Positions 28,603-40,323 are shown, counted from the first letter of the stretch. The stretch is DNA of 64,000 nt from Sphaerochaeta sp. (GCA_018399495.1 JAGYOG010000005.1:1-64000), one strand, 5' to 3'. Translations and numbers: made by a program. The notes: generated by a model from the sequence alone, not told the origin.

Positions 28603-30540
28603 ATGAGTAAGACCTTGACTGAAAAAATACTAGCTTCCCACCTTGAGGAGGGAACGCTGGGACCAGGAAACCCCATCGGGATCCATATTGACCAAACGCT
28701 CACCCAGGATGCCACCGGAACGATGGCCTACCTGCAATTTGAGGCAATGGGTTTGGATCGCGTCCAGAATGAGCTGGCTGTGAGTTATGTTGATCATAAT
28801 ACCATCCAAGTAGGATTTGAAAATGCAGATGACCATCACTATCTCCAGACAGTTGCAGCTGCCAAGGGTGTGGTATTTTCCCGTCCAGGAAATGGAATTT
28901 GTCACCAAGTGCATCTTGAACGATTCGGCAAACCTGGCAAGACTCTGCTAGGCAGTGACAGTCATACCCCCACCGGTGGTGGAATCGGTATGATTGCCAT
29001 CGGAGCAGGCGGGCTTGATGTAGCTGTTGCAATGGCCGCCCAGCCCTTCCACCTGATCAGCCCGAAAGTCATTGAGATCCGTCTCCATGGGAAACTTCGC
29101 CCATGGGTATCTGCGAAGGATGTCATCTTGACAGTGCTAGAACGATTTGGAGTAAAAGGTAATGTAAATTGTATCTTTGAATACACAGGGGTCGGCGTAC
29201 AGACGCTTGAAGTTCCTGAGCGTGCTACTATCTGCAACATGGGTGCTGAGTGTGGGGTTACAACCAGCCTCTTTCCCTCTGACGAGAAGACGCGTGCGTT
29301 CCTCAAGGCACAGGGAAGGGAAGAAGACTGGCTGGAACTCAGTGCCGATGAGGGAGCCGTTTATGATGACCTGTTTGAAATTGACCTCTCGGCTCTGGAG
29401 CCCAAGGTAGCCTGTCCTCATTCCCCCGGGAATATTGCTACAGTAGCATCACTGGCAGGCAAACGGGTTGAGCAAGTGCTCATCGGTTCCTGCACCAACT
29501 CCAGCTATGCAGATATGAAAAAAGTTGCAGACATCCTTGATGGTCATAGCATCGCAGAACACGTAAGCCTTGGCATAGCCGCAGGAAGCCGTGAGGTGCT
29601 CCTGATGCTCAGCCAGGATGGTTCGTTGGCGAAGATGATCGCCAGTGGTGCCCGTATTCTGGAGAGTGCTTGTGGATTCTGCATCGGCAACCATCAGAGT
29701 CCTGGAACGGACGGTGTCTCACTCAGGACCAGCAATCGTAACTTTGAGGGACGTAGCGGCACCAAGAGTGGCCAGGTCTATCTGGTCAGTCCTGAGACTG
29801 CCGCTTTGAGCGCAATAAGTGGGCAGTTCACCGATCCACTCTCCTCCCACGGTATTGCCTTCCCCAAGGTAGTCCAACCTGAGCAGTTTTTGATTGATGA
29901 CTCCATGTTCATCTTCCCTCCCAAGAATGGCAGCGAAGTTGAGATATTCCGCGGGCCGAATATTGGGGACCCCCCGAAGAATACTCCTCTCAAGGAGAAC
30001 TTGGACGGGTATGTGACGATTAAGGTTGGGGATAAGATCACTACCGATCACATCATGCCCGCTGGAGCCAGACTCAAGTACCGCTCAAACATCCCTGTGT
30101 ACTCCAAGTTTGTCTTTGAGCCGGTTGATGAGCATTTCAGTGAACGTTGCGTGGAGAATCAGGACCGGGGCAAGGACAACTTCATCGTAGCCGGTGCCTC
30201 CTATGGCCAGGGCTCGAGTCGTGAACATGCAGCAATCTGTCCGATGTACTTGGGTGTGAAAGCGGTAATCGCTGTTTCCATAGAGCGAATTCACCAGAAC
30301 AATCTGTGCAACTTCGGCATTGTTCCCCTCATCTTTGAGAAGGAAGAGGACTATGCACGGTTCGACCAGAACGACGAACTGGTAATCGAGAACATCGCTG
30401 AGCAGATCAAGGGTGAGAAGGTTGTGCTGAAGAACAAGACCAAGAGCCGTGAGATTACCCTTCGATGTGACATCACTGAGGGCCAGAGAGCGATGCTCAT
30501 CGGTGGTGGTCTGCTGAATATACTCAAGGAGAAAGCTTGA
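28603..30540 (+). CDS. Aconitate hydratase
   Basis: [72 protein letters not shown]. Confidence 0.93.
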   Translation: MSKTLTEKILASHLEEGTLGPGNPIGIHIDQTLTQDATGTMAYLQFEAMGLDRVQNELAVSYVDHNTIQVGFENADDHHYLQTVAAAKGVVFSRPGNGICHQVHLERFGKPGKTLLGSDSHTPTGGGIGMIAIGAGGLDVAVAMAAQPFHLISPKVIEIRLHGKLRPWVSAKDVILTVLERFGVKGNVNCIFEYTGVGVQTLEVPERATICNMGAECGVTTSLFPSDEKTRAFLKAQGREEDWLELSADEGAVYDDLFEIDLSALEPKVACPHSPGNIATVASLAGKRVEQVLIGSCTNSSYADMKKVADILDGHSIAEHVSLGIAAGSREVLLMLSQDGSLAKMIASGARILESACGFCIGNHQSPGTDGVSLRTSNRNFEGRSGTKSGQVYLVSPETAALSAISGQFTDPLSSHGIAFPKVVQPEQFLIDDSMFIFPPKNGSEVEIFRGPNIGDPPKNTPLKENLDGYVTIKVGDKITTDHIMPAGARLKYRSNIPVYSKFVFEPVDEHFSERCVENQDRGKDNFIVAGASYGQGSSREHAAICPMYLGVKAVIAVSIERIHQNNLCNFGIVPLIFEKEEDYARFDQNDELVIENIAEQIKGEKVVLKNKTKSREITLRCDITEGQRAMLIGGGLLNILKEKA

Positions 30541-31769
30541 TGGAAGAGACGATAATCATGAATGAAGGAGCCTTGCAGGTGCCTTATAACGTCATCATTC
30601 CCTACATTGAGGGAGATGGGGTCGGACCAGAAATTACCTCTGTTATGAAGAACGTGGTTGAATCGGCAGTAAAGAAAGCCTATGGAGAGACCAAGCATAT
30701 TACATGGAAGGAGATTCTTGCTGGAGGAAAGGCAAAGGATATAACCGGGACCTACCTTCCAGAGGAAACGCTTGAGGCAATCAAGCAGTACAAGGTGGCT
30801 ATCAAGGGGCCATTGACCACCCCGGTAGGCAAGGGAATCCGTTCCTTGAATGTCACCCTCCGGCAAACCCTCGATCTGTATGTCTGCCTCCGCCCGGTTT
30901 CCTACTACCAGGGAGTTCCTTCCCCAGTCAAGCACCCGGAGAATGTTGACATGGTTGTCTTCCGTGAGAATACGGAAGACATCTATGCCGGCATCGAATG
31001 GGAGTCGGGTAGTGAAGAGGTGAAGAAAGTCATTGCATTCCTCTCAGAGGAGATGCAAGTGAACAAAATCCGGTTTCCTGAAACCAGTGCTCTCGGTATC
31101 AAGCCTGTATCCATTGAAGGAAGTGAGCGCCTGATCCGCAGTGCGATTTCCTATGCATTGGAGCACAACCGACGCAATGTCACATTGGTGCACAAAGGGA
31201 ATATCATGAAATTCACTGAAGGTGGGTTTCGAAAGTGGGGCTATGAACTTGCAAAACGAGAGTTCAGTGCCACAGAGGATAAGGACGGAACCGTGCGGAT
31301 TGAGAGGGAAGGGAGAGATTCGTTGGTCATTCAGGACTGCATCTGCGATGCCTTCCTGCAAAACATCCTGCTCAAACCTGAAGCATACGATGTCGTTGCT
31401 ACCCTGAATCTCAATGGGGATTATGTATCGGATGCCTTGGCGGCTGAGGTTGGTGGCATTGGTATTGCTCCAGGAGCAAACATCAACTACGAGAGTGGCT
31501 TTGCAATCTTTGAAGCCACCCATGGTACTGCCCCTGATATTGCTGGAAAGAATATAGTGAATCCTCTTTCCTTGGTGCTTTCAGCACAGATGATGCTCTC
31601 CTACCTTGGGTGGGATGAAGCAGCTCTCCTGGTTGCCCAGGTTGTGCAAAAAGCGATAAAGGATGGGATGGTTACCTCTGATTTCGCTCGCTTGATGGAA
31701 ACTGAAGGCAAGGCGTGCACAAAGCTGGGAACCAAGGAGTTCGGTTCCTATCTGGTATCACTGCTCTAG
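30540..31769 (+). CDS. icd: Isocitrate dehydrogenase
   Basis: [73 protein letters not shown]. Confidence 0.92.
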   Translation: MEETIIMNEGALQVPYNVIIPYIEGDGVGPEITSVMKNVVESAVKKAYGETKHITWKEILAGGKAKDITGTYLPEETLEAIKQYKVAIKGPLTTPVGKGIRSLNVTLRQTLDLYVCLRPVSYYQGVPSPVKHPENVDMVVFRENTEDIYAGIEWESGSEEVKKVIAFLSEEMQVNKIRFPETSALGIKPVSIEGSERLIRSAISYALEHNRRNVTLVHKGNIMKFTEGGFRKWGYELAKREFSATEDKDGTVRIEREGRDSLVIQDCICDAFLQNILLKPEAYDVVATLNLNGDYVSDALAAEVGGIGIAPGANINYESGFAIFEATHGTAPDIAGKNIVNPLSLVLSAQMMLSYLGWDEAALLVAQVVQKAIKDGMVTSDFARLMETEGKACTKLGTKEFGSYLVSLL

Positions 31770-32427
31770 GGAAAACTCAGAAAAATCTTTGATCAGGCCA
31801 TGGACACCGTCCATGGCCTGTATTGTCTGGACGTCAGCACCAGGGCTTCCTACCGCAAAAATTCTTCCAATTCCCGCCCTGCTTGCAGAGAGAATACCGG
31901 CTTTGGTATCCTCAAAGACAGTACATGCTTCTGGATTAAGGCCTAACGCATTGCAGGTATCCAGGTAGATGTCTGGGGCAGGTTTTCCTTTTCTCTTGCC
32001 GTCATCATGGATAATCAAGGATGACGGTACATAGTTACTGAGGCCGAAGGCCATGCTTCACTTATGGCAGATATTGTCCACTCTCCTGCACTGGTGGCAA
32101 TAGCAAGGGGAATACTGGCCTGTATGGCTCGCTTGAAGAGGTGGGATTGCACCGGGAGCAAGGCTGAGAGGACGATTTGTCTGACATAAATCTCCTCATA
32201 GAGTTCCTCTTTTTCGCTGCTGATGCCAGGAAACTTCTTCATTGCTGGGATTCCTTCCTAGCATATAGGCAATAGTCTCCAGTATTGGTTTACTTCCGTT
32301 AGAGATAGTGGCTCTCTTCCATCAGTGGCTTATTTCGTAGGCGTAATGAAATGGCACCCCAGAGCTTGCCGATGATAATCAGTGTCCAAAACAGGGTGCC
32401 ATTGAAATCGAAAATCAAGGGCCTTAT
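31758..32427 (-). pseudogene. HAD-superfamily (beta-phosphoglucomutase-like) hydrolase, frameshifted as sequenced
   Basis: Motif fragments in several frames: LIFDFNGTLFW, DTDYHRQA, SNGSKPILETIAYMLGRNPSNEE, LAIATSAGE, GKPAPDIYLDTCNALGLNPEACTVFEDTKAGILSASRAG. Confidence 0.75.
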
Positions 32428-33725
32428 CGGTCTTCAAGCGGTACCACCTTGCGTACGAGAGGCGGAAGTGAAAGACTTGGCGTGGTCGACCAATATTCTG
32501 GTACAGGTCATGTCTCACATTCAGGCCAGTGGGCGATCAGCCGGGGAGTCTCCCCATGGCGAAGAGGACTGTAAACATTGATTCAAGGAATACCAATTGA
32601 GTGGAAGATGATGCAGTATAGAAATCAACATTAGGATAAAGATTACGTTCGATGAAGTAAGGATCGCTTAAGGCAGCCTGTTCCAAGTCCATGGCAATCT
32701 GGGAAAAGCAGGAATTCGCTCTGAAGCAATGGCACCAATGCTTGCTGGCTGAGCCGTTTTGCAATCCTTGCTCTGGGGTCATAGGTCTTATAGACCCTGT
32801 GACCGAATCCAGAGAGCCTGAATGGGTTCTCTTTATCCTTTGCCATCGCTATTACCTGCTCGATACTGAGTCCTTCATTGTGGATCTTCAACAGCATTTG
32901 CATGACAGCTTGGTTGGCTCCACCATGTTTACTTCCCCATAGAGCACAGCATCCTGCTGCTACCGAAGCATAGAGATTTGCTTCACTGCTGCCGACAAGA
33001 CGAACAGCACTTGTGGAGCAGTTCTGCTCGTGGTCAGCATGGAGAATCAGGAGCACGTTCAATGCCTTTGCGTGCAAAGGATCAGGAATGTAGGCATTCA
33101 CCGGTGTGTGGAACATCATATTTAGGAAGTTCTCACAGTAGGAATATTTGTAGGAAGGATCTACGAAGTCGAGTCCATTCATCTGTCGATAACTGAATGC
33201 TGCGATGGTTCTCATTTTGGACAGGAGCCTACTGACCGTCAAGTCGACATTCTCTTCTGGATCGGCATCCTCCAATTCGGGGTAGAACGCAGAGAGCGAA
33301 GCAACCATAGCAGAGAGGATCGACATCGGATGCGCTTCCTGAGGATAGTCACGGAAAAAATTCCTCATGTCGACATGAAGCAGGGAGTGCCGGTTGAGCA
33401 TGTCTGCATAGGTATGTCGTTGGGCGAGGGTGGGGAGCTCACCTTTGATTAAGAGATGGGCAACCTCTACGAAGTCACAGTTTTCGACCAGGTCTTCAAT
33501 ATCATATCCGCGATAGCGGAGGATTCCCTGCTCACCATCAACAAAACAGATATTGCTCATACAGGATCCTGTATTCACAAAGCCTGGATCATAGGTGATG
33601 AAACCGGTGCTCTTGCGAAGGGCGGTTATGTCAATTGACTTTCCTCCCATATTGTCCGTAATGACAGTGAGATCGAATTCGCTGTCCTCGAGGACCAGTT
33701 TTGCTGCCTTTTCTTTGATATCCAT
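32424..33725 (-). pseudogene. gltA: Citrate synthase, 3' third broken by several frameshifts as sequenced
   Basis: Intact N-terminal ~300 aa (LILHADHEQNCSTSAVR, GFGHRVYKTYDPRARI), then IGAIASERIP, QIAMDLEQAALSDPYFIERNLYPNVDFYT, IIFHSIGIP, SMFTVLFAMGRLPG, RPRQVF, KVVPLEDR* in alternating frames. Confidence 0.85.
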
Positions 33726-33888
33726 TTCATAGCCTCCTTTAGGGGGTCATTTTGTGTAATTTTGTGAGCAGGTGGGTGAAATGTATCCTAGTTTGATTAT
33801 TTTGGAAATATATTACCCATCCATTCATTGCTTTTCTTTCTCATCGGTAATGGTTATACTAGTAGGTATCAATCGGAGGAGATGCCCC

Positions 33889-34194
33889 ATGGATGAATTT
33901 GTATTACCGTTGGATGAGGAAATTGTCGATATTGCAGACTTTTTTAAAGTCTTTGGAGACCCTACCCGATTGAAAATCCTGTTCCTGCTTGAGCAGGGGG
34001 AACGAGGAGTCAATGCTATCAGTGAAGAATTGAATATGCAACAGAGTACCATCAGCCAACAACTCAAACTACTCAGGGCTCGTCGTCTGGTACGTTTCAG
34101 AAAGGATGGCCGTAATGTTCTCTACCGTCTCAATGATGAACATATCCATGACATCCTTGCAATGGGAATCGAGCACTACCAGGAACTGTTCTGA
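33889..34194 (+). CDS. ArsR-family winged-helix transcriptional regulator
   Basis: FFKVFGDPTRLKILFLLEQGERGVNAISEELNMQQSTISQQLKLLRARRLVRFRKDGRNVLYRL. Confidence 0.92.
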   Translation: MDEFVLPLDEEIVDIADFFKVFGDPTRLKILFLLEQGERGVNAISEELNMQQSTISQQLKLLRARRLVRFRKDGRNVLYRLNDEHIHDILAMGIEHYQELF

Positions 34195-34668
34195 TTAATA
34201 TCGCTCTCTGGTGTTCTGCGCATATTCATCAAAAAGCGCCAAACACATCTCTCGCTCAGATTGTGTAAGCTCAACGACCTCTTGGTCCTTGCATCCTTGT
34301 TGGAAATACCGATAGATGTAATCATCACGGAATCCAATTGCCTCGGCATCCTTAGGAGTGCATCCATAGTACACTTTCTTGATATTTGCCCAAATACTTG
34401 CTGAGAGACACATTGGGCAAGGGTAACAGGTGGTATAGAGGATGCAACCAGAGAGATCATGGGTTTCTTTCTTTCTGCATGCTTTACGGATGGCATTGAT
34501 CTCTGCATGTGCTGTTGGATCATGCTCAGCCAACACAGCGTTTGAAGCAACAAAGACAGAACCGTCCTTAGTGTCTACAACAACTGCACCGAAGGGGCCC
34601 CCTTCGCAGTTGTTCATCGTCTTTCGTGCTTGGTCTATCGCCAAACGCAAATACGCTTTCGCATCCAT
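34195..34668 (-). CDS. Cytidine/deoxycytidylate-type nucleoside deaminase (guanine-deaminase-like)
   Basis: GPFGAVVVDTKDG, DPTAHAEINAIRKAC, TTCYPCPMCLSASIWA. Confidence 0.88.
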   Translation of the reverse strand: MDAKAYLRLAIDQARKTMNNCEGGPFGAVVVDTKDGSVFVASNAVLAEHDPTAHAEINAIRKACRKKETHDLSGCILYTTCYPCPMCLSASIWANIKKVYYGCTPKDAEAIGFRDDYIYRYFQQGCKDQEVVELTQSEREMCLALFDEYAQNTRERY

Positions 34669-34757
34669 AGTGCCTCATCTCCGCTATCTACTATAGCACA
34701 TGTTTCTTTTGGGTGAAATACCGCCTTCAATCAGAGAAGGCGGTATTCAGATACGTC

Positions 34758-35975
34758 TTATCCGCGCATGGAGCTGGCGATCAAACGGATTGCATTGATA
34801 TTGATGAATCCCTTGCAATCAACAGGCTCATAGCCCCCGGCCTTATCCATACTTCCCATCTCCTCGTCATACAGTGAGAAGGGGCTTTCCACTCCAGCGA
34901 AGATGACATTGCCCTTGTACAGTACAACCTTGCTGGTACCTGTTACCTGTTTCTGGCTCACTGTGAAGGCAGAGCGAAGCATCTCGAACTCAGGAGCACC
35001 CCAGTAACCATTGTAGATCAATTCGGCATATTTTGGCATGAGGTTGTCTCTCAGGTGCATTGCTTCCTTGTCCATGGTAATACCTTCAAGGTTGTGATGA
35101 GCCTTCCAGAGGATCTCGCATCCCGGGGTTTCGTAGACACCGCGGCTCTTGATTCCAATGTAGCGGTTTTCAACCATATCCACCCGGCCGATGGCGTTGT
35201 CATGTCCCATCTTGTTGAGATACAGAATCATCTGCAGGGGATCAGTGACGACTGTTTGGTCATTCTCGTTCTTTACTGAAACAGGGATACCATCTTCGAA
35301 GGTGAAGGTGAGGAGGGTTTCCTCATCCTTGGCTTCCTTCGGGCTGAGGGTAAGGCTGTATACATCATCTTCAGCGCGGAGGGATGGATCTTCCAAGACA
35401 CCGGCCTCATGGCTGATATGGATGAGGTTCTCATCCTCACTATAGGGTTTCTTGGTGGATGCCTTGATGGGGATGTCATACTTCTTTGCATAGGCAATCA
35501 TATCGCTTCTTCCCTCGAACTGACCCAGCCATTCAGGATCTTTCCAAGGGCTGATGATCTTGACCTCGGGCATATGCATATAGTAACCGAACTCAAAGCG
35601 GACCTGATCATTTCCCTTACCGGTAGCTCCATGGGAAACGTAGACAGTCCCTTCCTTGCGGGCAATTTCAATCTGGCGTTTTGCGATGATCGGGCGAGCC
35701 AGGGAAGTTCCCAGCATATAGGTCCCTTCATAGATCGTATTGGCCTGAAGGGCGGGGAAGATGTAGTCAGTGACCAGTTCCTCCCTGAGGTCTTCTACAT
35801 ACACTTTTGATGCACCAGTTGCCAAAGCCTTTTTTTCAATGGCGGCAAAATCTTCGTTTTGTCCGACATTCGCAACGTAGGCGATTACATCAAACCCTTT
35901 GTTGGCAAGCCATTTGAGGATTACAGAGGTATCAAGTCCTCCACTGTATGCCAGAATGATTTTTTCCTTATTCAT
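34758..35975 (-). CDS. argG: Argininosuccinate synthase
   Basis: [48 protein letters not shown]. Confidence 0.95.
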   Translation of the reverse strand: MNKEKIILAYSGGLDTSVILKWLANKGFDVIAYVANVGQNEDFAAIEKKALATGASKVYVEDLREELVTDYIFPALQANTIYEGTYMLGTSLARPIIAKRQIEIARKEGTVYVSHGATGKGNDQVRFEFGYYMHMPEVKIISPWKDPEWLGQFEGRSDMIAYAKKYDIPIKASTKKPYSEDENLIHISHEAGVLEDPSLRAEDDVYSLTLSPKEAKDEETLLTFTFEDGIPVSVKNENDQTVVTDPLQMILYLNKMGHDNAIGRVDMVENRYIGIKSRGVYETPGCEILWKAHHNLEGITMDKEAMHLRDNLMPKYAELIYNGYWGAPEFEMLRSAFTVSQKQVTGTSKVVLYKGNVIFAGVESPFSLYDEEMGSMDKAGGYEPVDCKGFININAIRLIASSMRG

Positions 35976-36049
35976 ATTCTTATCTCCCTGTTCGGTAGTG
36001 TATTCTGCCGTCAGTGTATAAATTCTTGTATAGAATGACAAGAGGTTTA

Positions 36050-36126
36050 TGCATAAATATTCGTAAAATTCGTTATATATGCAATGAAAATCGAATATAT
36101 CCATAAATATACTGCATTAATATTCA
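36050..36126. promoter_or_regulatory. Two ARG-box-like sites upstream of argG
   Basis: TGCATAAATATTCG (36050-36063) and TGCATTAATATTCA (36113-36126) versus TGAATWWWWATTCA: 12/14 and 13/14. Confidence 0.45.
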
Positions 36127-36205
36127 TCAATGCTAATTCGAAAATATTCGAAATAGTTATTGCCAAATCATATTTTCCACTCTATACTGCAGTGGAGGTA
36201 GACAA

Positions 36206-36940
36206 ATGCTGATATGTGATCAATTAACCAAGCGATATGGTAATCAACCAAGGAATGCCGTAGACGCCTTGAAACTTTCCATTGAACCGGGTGAGATTTT
36301 CGGTTTCCTGGGTCCCAACGGGGCTGGCAAGAGTACCACCATCAAGATGATCACCGGTTTGCTTAAACCGGATTCCGGGTCCATCAGTTTCATGGGACAC
36401 TCACTTCACTCTGATCCTCTCGACTATAAGCGATTAATCGGTTATGTGCCTGATGAGCCACTTTTTTATGAGCGAATGAGTGGATATGAGCATCTTTCCT
36501 TTATTGCAGATCTCTATGGAGTTGGCAGTGGGGAGCGTAAGCAGCGTATTGACGAACTTGGGGAGCGATTGTTGCTGAAGAATGCCCTGAAGGATGAGAT
36601 ATCTTCCTACTCTCACGGAATGAAACAAAAACTTTCGATCATTTCAGCGTTGTTGCCTTCTCCGAAGTTACTTATACTCGATGAACCCATGGTTGGATTG
36701 GATCCAAAAGCAGCCTTCATCCTGAAGAATCTCTTGGGTGAGTTCGCTGGATCAGGAAATACTGTATTCTTCTCCACCCACGTATTGGAAGTTGCCCAGC
36801 AACTTTGTAGTAGCCTGGGGATCATCAAGGAGGGAAGGTTGTTGTACAACGGAACCTTCAAGGATCTGCAATCACGTGAGATGGAGCTTGATGCTTCATT
36901 GGAAGCACTGTTCCTAGAATTGACCGAGAGCGGAGAGTAG
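36206..36940 (+). CDS. ABC-2 type transporter ATP-binding protein
   Basis: FGFLGPNGAGKSTTIKMITGLLKPDSG, SYSHGMKQKLSIISALLPSPKLLILDEPMVGLDP. Confidence 0.92.
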   Translation: MLICDQLTKRYGNQPRNAVDALKLSIEPGEIFGFLGPNGAGKSTTIKMITGLLKPDSGSISFMGHSLHSDPLDYKRLIGYVPDEPLFYERMSGYEHLSFIADLYGVGSGERKQRIDELGERLLLKNALKDEISSYSHGMKQKLSIISALLPSPKLLILDEPMVGLDPKAAFILKNLLGEFAGSGNTVFFSTHVLEVAQQLCSSLGIIKEGRLLYNGTFKDLQSREMELDASLEALFLELTESGE

Positions 36941-36944
36941 GGCC

Positions 36945-38591
36945 ATGAACATGCGCGTAGTTTTGTTGCTGGTTCGTGCCTTCTTCTCGGGAACCAAACC
37001 GATCAAGGATTTCTTTGAGCGGATCAGTACCTCCCGTTCCCGTGTCGTAAGTATACTGGCCAGTTTCTTGATAGTCCTGGTATTTATCTATCTTGGTGCC
37101 ATTTTGGGAGTTAACTATTACAGCTATCAAACCCTTGGCCTGCTTTTGGGCTATCCATATCTTGGCCTTGTCTTTGCCGCACTTTTAGGTTTTGCTTTCC
37201 AATTATTCTATAGTCTGGCCAGTGGTACCAGCCTGCTTTACGGAGCAAAGGATATTTTATTGGTTGGTTCATTGGCAGTACGTCACACTGAGTTGGGAGC
37301 AAGCAGACTGCTGATCGCTTATTTTCTGCAAGCTCCCCTGTATTGGTTTGTTACGTTTCCTTCCCTTATTGTTGGCCTCTGGATTGAAGGCTTCTCTCTT
37401 GTCTATTTTCTAGGCGGATTGCTCTTTCTCTTGATTGGGCCACTGTTTGCCCTCTCGTTTTCTGTAGTAATTTCCATGGGGTTGGTCAGGCTTACCAAGG
37501 GAAAGAACCATAAAATGGCAGAGGAGTTGGTAAGTGCAATTTCCTTGGTGCTGTTGATCCTCATGTTGACGGTCTCGCTTACCAGAAATATGACCGATAA
37601 CGACTCGTTGCTTTCGTTCAATTATGAAGCGATGTTGCAGGTATATGCTCCAATCATTGAGAAAATCTTGGGTCTGTTTCCCTTTTTCCGTATGCAGGCA
37701 CAGGTGGTTACCTCCCTTGTAAGTCAGCTTATTCTCCTTGCCTCAGGAGTGATTCTCTTTATTGGCTTGGTTTTGTTGGTAGGAAATACCTATGCTGCAA
37801 ATCTCTCCTATGTACTCAGCAATCAATCAAGGGCAAGGACAAGAAAAGTCAAGCATACCTTGCGCTCTGCAAGTCCCCAGCGAGCGCTGATGAAACGTGA
37901 ATTGCTCATTATCCGTTCTGAGAGTATGTTTGTGTTTGAAATAGTGGGTGAATTGGGTATTCCTGTTTTGCTTCTCGTGCTCTACAGTTTCATGGGGATT
38001 CTGGATGAACTTGCTGAAGTTGCTTCCCAGCTTATTGAGACAGGAGTGTTTCTCCAACTGGTGTATTTGTTGTTGCTTTTGTTCGCCAATCTCAGCATGA
38101 TCAGTTCAACCAGTGTTTCCCGGCAGGGAAAGCGTTTTGGCCTCGATAAGCAGTATCCTCTTGGTGCTGGTACGTATGTTCAAGCGAAGCTGTTGTTCCA
38201 TTTGGTGCTTGTATTCATTCCCCACACACTCTATCTGACGGCGGCTCTCTTGCTGCTCTCCCTGCCTCTTGCGCACATTCTTTGGATGATTCCTTTGTCA
38301 TTGCTTTGCATTGGCATGATTGCATGTCTACAACTTGCAATTGATTACCATCATCCACGCCTCGACTGGAAGGTAAGCCAGCAGGCAATGAAGAGCAACC
38401 TGAATGGACTGTACGGTATGCTCGCCGCTTTTGTAGTGTTGGTACTCTTTGCCTTGATATTGCTATTGCCGATGCTTATCGGTTTGAGTATGGTTCTCTC
38501 AGTCTTGCTGTTGTTTGGATTGACCGGTCTTGGTTTTTCTCTTTCCTATCGCTTTGCACTCTCGAGGGCGCGTCTATTGCTTTCCAAATAG
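36945..38591 (+). CDS. ABC-2 type membrane permease
   Basis: 548-aa multi-TM protein directly downstream of the ATPase. Confidence 0.75.
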   Translation: MNMRVVLLLVRAFFSGTKPIKDFFERISTSRSRVVSILASFLIVLVFIYLGAILGVNYYSYQTLGLLLGYPYLGLVFAALLGFAFQLFYSLASGTSLLYGAKDILLVGSLAVRHTELGASRLLIAYFLQAPLYWFVTFPSLIVGLWIEGFSLVYFLGGLLFLLIGPLFALSFSVVISMGLVRLTKGKNHKMAEELVSAISLVLLILMLTVSLTRNMTDNDSLLSFNYEAMLQVYAPIIEKILGLFPFFRMQAQVVTSLVSQLILLASGVILFIGLVLLVGNTYAANLSYVLSNQSRARTRKVKHTLRSASPQRALMKRELLIIRSESMFVFEIVGELGIPVLLLVLYSFMGILDELAEVASQLIETGVFLQLVYLLLLLFANLSMISSTSVSRQGKRFGLDKQYPLGAGTYVQAKLLFHLVLVFIPHTLYLTAALLLLSLPLAHILWMIPLSLLCIGMIACLQLAIDYHHPRLDWKVSQQAMKSNLNGLYGMLAAFVVLVLFALILLLPMLIGLSMVLSVLLLFGLTGLGFSLSYRFALSRARLLLSK

Positions 38592-39244
38592 TCAATGGAG
38601 TGCAATACAGCTGACTCCAGGGAAGGGAAGGTGTCATAGGGATACTGCCGGTTCTGCTTGTTCCAGGCGACAATCATTCCATAATCTGCTGCCTCGATCA
38701 TGGGTATATCTGTGGGGCCATCTCCGATGGCGATGATGGTTTCGTAGTCTTTTCTCAGGGATTCTACCACATCAGCTTTGGCCCTTGGACCGGAGATATC
38801 CACCAATAAGTGGGAGATGCCATCTGTATTCCTGACCAGTCTCTTTCCACGGATGAACGAGAATGAGTCTTCTATTCCAAGTTTCCCAAGGAATGCCTCT
38901 GCTAGATTCTCTGTTCCGCAGGTAAGGATGCCCAGGTCACTGATGTGAGAAAGTTCGAGGAGGGCATCTTTCTCCCTTTCCCCGATGTGGGAGACAAGGA
39001 GTTCTGCTACTTCTTCGATCATGGCTGGGGTGGCTCTTTTAACCAGCTTTTCATAGCGTTGGTGGAAGGAAGTATCGTCAAACACCCCCCTCTGGTCCTG
39101 TGCGATGAAGTGATTACCCCGTTTCTTGAACAGAACTCCTCTCTCCTTGGCTGCAGAAAGAATAAGCAGCTGTTCACTGTCATACGTGTTGATTGGGTAG
39201 AGGGTTCCGTCAAAGTCAAAGATGGTTAGGCTTTTCTCTCTCAT
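38546..39244 (-). CDS. HAD-family phosphatase (phosphoserine-phosphatase-like)
   Basis: TIFDFDGTLYPINTYDSEQ, GILTCGTENLAEAFL, IIAIGDGPTDIPMIEAADYGM. Confidence 0.85.
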   Translation of the reverse strand: MREKSLTIFDFDGTLYPINTYDSEQLLILSAAKERGVLFKKRGNHFIAQDQRGVFDDTSFHQRYEKLVKRATPAMIEEVAELLVSHIGEREKDALLELSHISDLGILTCGTENLAEAFLGKLGIEDSFSFIRGKRLVRNTDGISHLLVDISGPRAKADVVESLRKDYETIIAIGDGPTDIPMIEAADYGMIVAWNKQNRQYPYDTFPSLESAVLHSIDYLESNRRALESAKR

Positions 39245-39321
39245 GCGCAGAGTGTAGCAGGTAGGCAAAAAAAGAGGAAGGGAACAAATCCCTTCCTCCT
39301 GGTCGAATGCCTTAAGATTAC

Positions 39322-40323
39322 TTACTCTTGGGCATCTCTTCCATAAATCAAATCAAAGTACTGCATGTCGGTGCTGAGGATCTTATCCAATCCAGATACC
39401 GTCTTGCGGTATGATTCCAAGGTTCTCCAGAATTCGAAGAACTCAGGATCAACCTCGTAGGATTTTGCATAAATCTGTGCAGCTTCAGCATCAGCGACAC
39501 CCTTGACCTTCTCACTCTCAGCGTAGGCTTCTGAGAGAATCTGTTTCTCTTCTCCCTCAGTTTTTCCTTGCCACTGTGCGAGTTGTCCACGACCGTAGGA
39601 GCGATACGCTTCAGCAATCTGGTTACGTTCCTTGATCATTCTCTGGTACACGCTTTCGGTAAGGTCATCGCTATAACGAATTTGACGAATGACAATGTCA
39701 ATCAGTTCAATACCAAATTCATCGGTAAACTGTTTTGACTGGGCAAACATCATGTTGCTCAATCCGTCACGACCGATTTCGATTGTTTCCTGGTTGGCTA
39801 CTGTTGCCGTGAGGTTACGGAGTCTCTCTGCATCCTCAATACTCTCCACACTTTGTACCTGTTCCTCAACCTCAATGACATTGATTTCATTTGAGTTCCT
39901 TACCGCTTCATTGAGATAGTTCTCACTGATGATGGTACGGATGGAAGAATCAAGGACATCGTTCAGTCTGAAAATACCATTGTTGACGGTATTGACCGTT
40001 TCATAGTACTTGGCAGGATCTGCAATTCTCCATCTGGCTGTGGTATCAACCCAGATGAACTGGTTCTCTTTAGTAGGAATTCTCTGAGCAGCCCCATCCC
40101 AGGAGAGTATCTTCTTGGGATAGATTACCACGCTGTCAACCAACGGCATCTTGAACTTGAGTCCAGCATCCTGTTCTGTGTTGACAATCTTTCCGAACCG
40201 AGTAATTACCGACTGCTGGCCTTCTGCAAGGATGTAGAAGGGTCCAAGCAAGATAAAGATGGCAATAAAGACAACGACGACTACCAGGGTGGTAATTAGT
40301 TTCTTATTTGTATTTGTGCTCAT
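39322..40323 (-). CDS. hflC: HflC-type SPFH/stomatin protein, protease modulator
   Basis: GPFYILAEGQQSVITRFGKIV, WVDTTARWRIADPAKYYETV; paired with HflK. Confidence 0.88.
   Translation of the reverse strand: MSTNTNKKLITTLVVVVVFIAIFILLGPFYILAEGQQSVITRFGKIVNTEQDAGLKFKMPLVDSVVIYPKKILSWDGAAQRIPTKENQFIWVDTTARWRIADPAKYYETVNTVNNGIFRLNDVLDSSIRTIISENYLNEAVRNSNEINVIEVEEQVQSVESIEDAERLRNLTATVANQETIEIGRDGLSNMMFAQSKQFTDEFGIELIDIVIRQIRYSDDLTESVYQRMIKERNQIAEAYRSYGRGQLAQWQGKTEGEEKQILSEAYAESEKVKGVADAEAAQIYAKSYEVDPEFFEFWRTLESYRKTVSGLDKILSTDMQYFDLIYGRDAQE

Noticed and set aside
32351-32581. 76-aa + strand ORF near citrate synthase
   Set aside because: The opposite strand carries recognisable citrate synthase and HAD fragments, so this is shadow ORF
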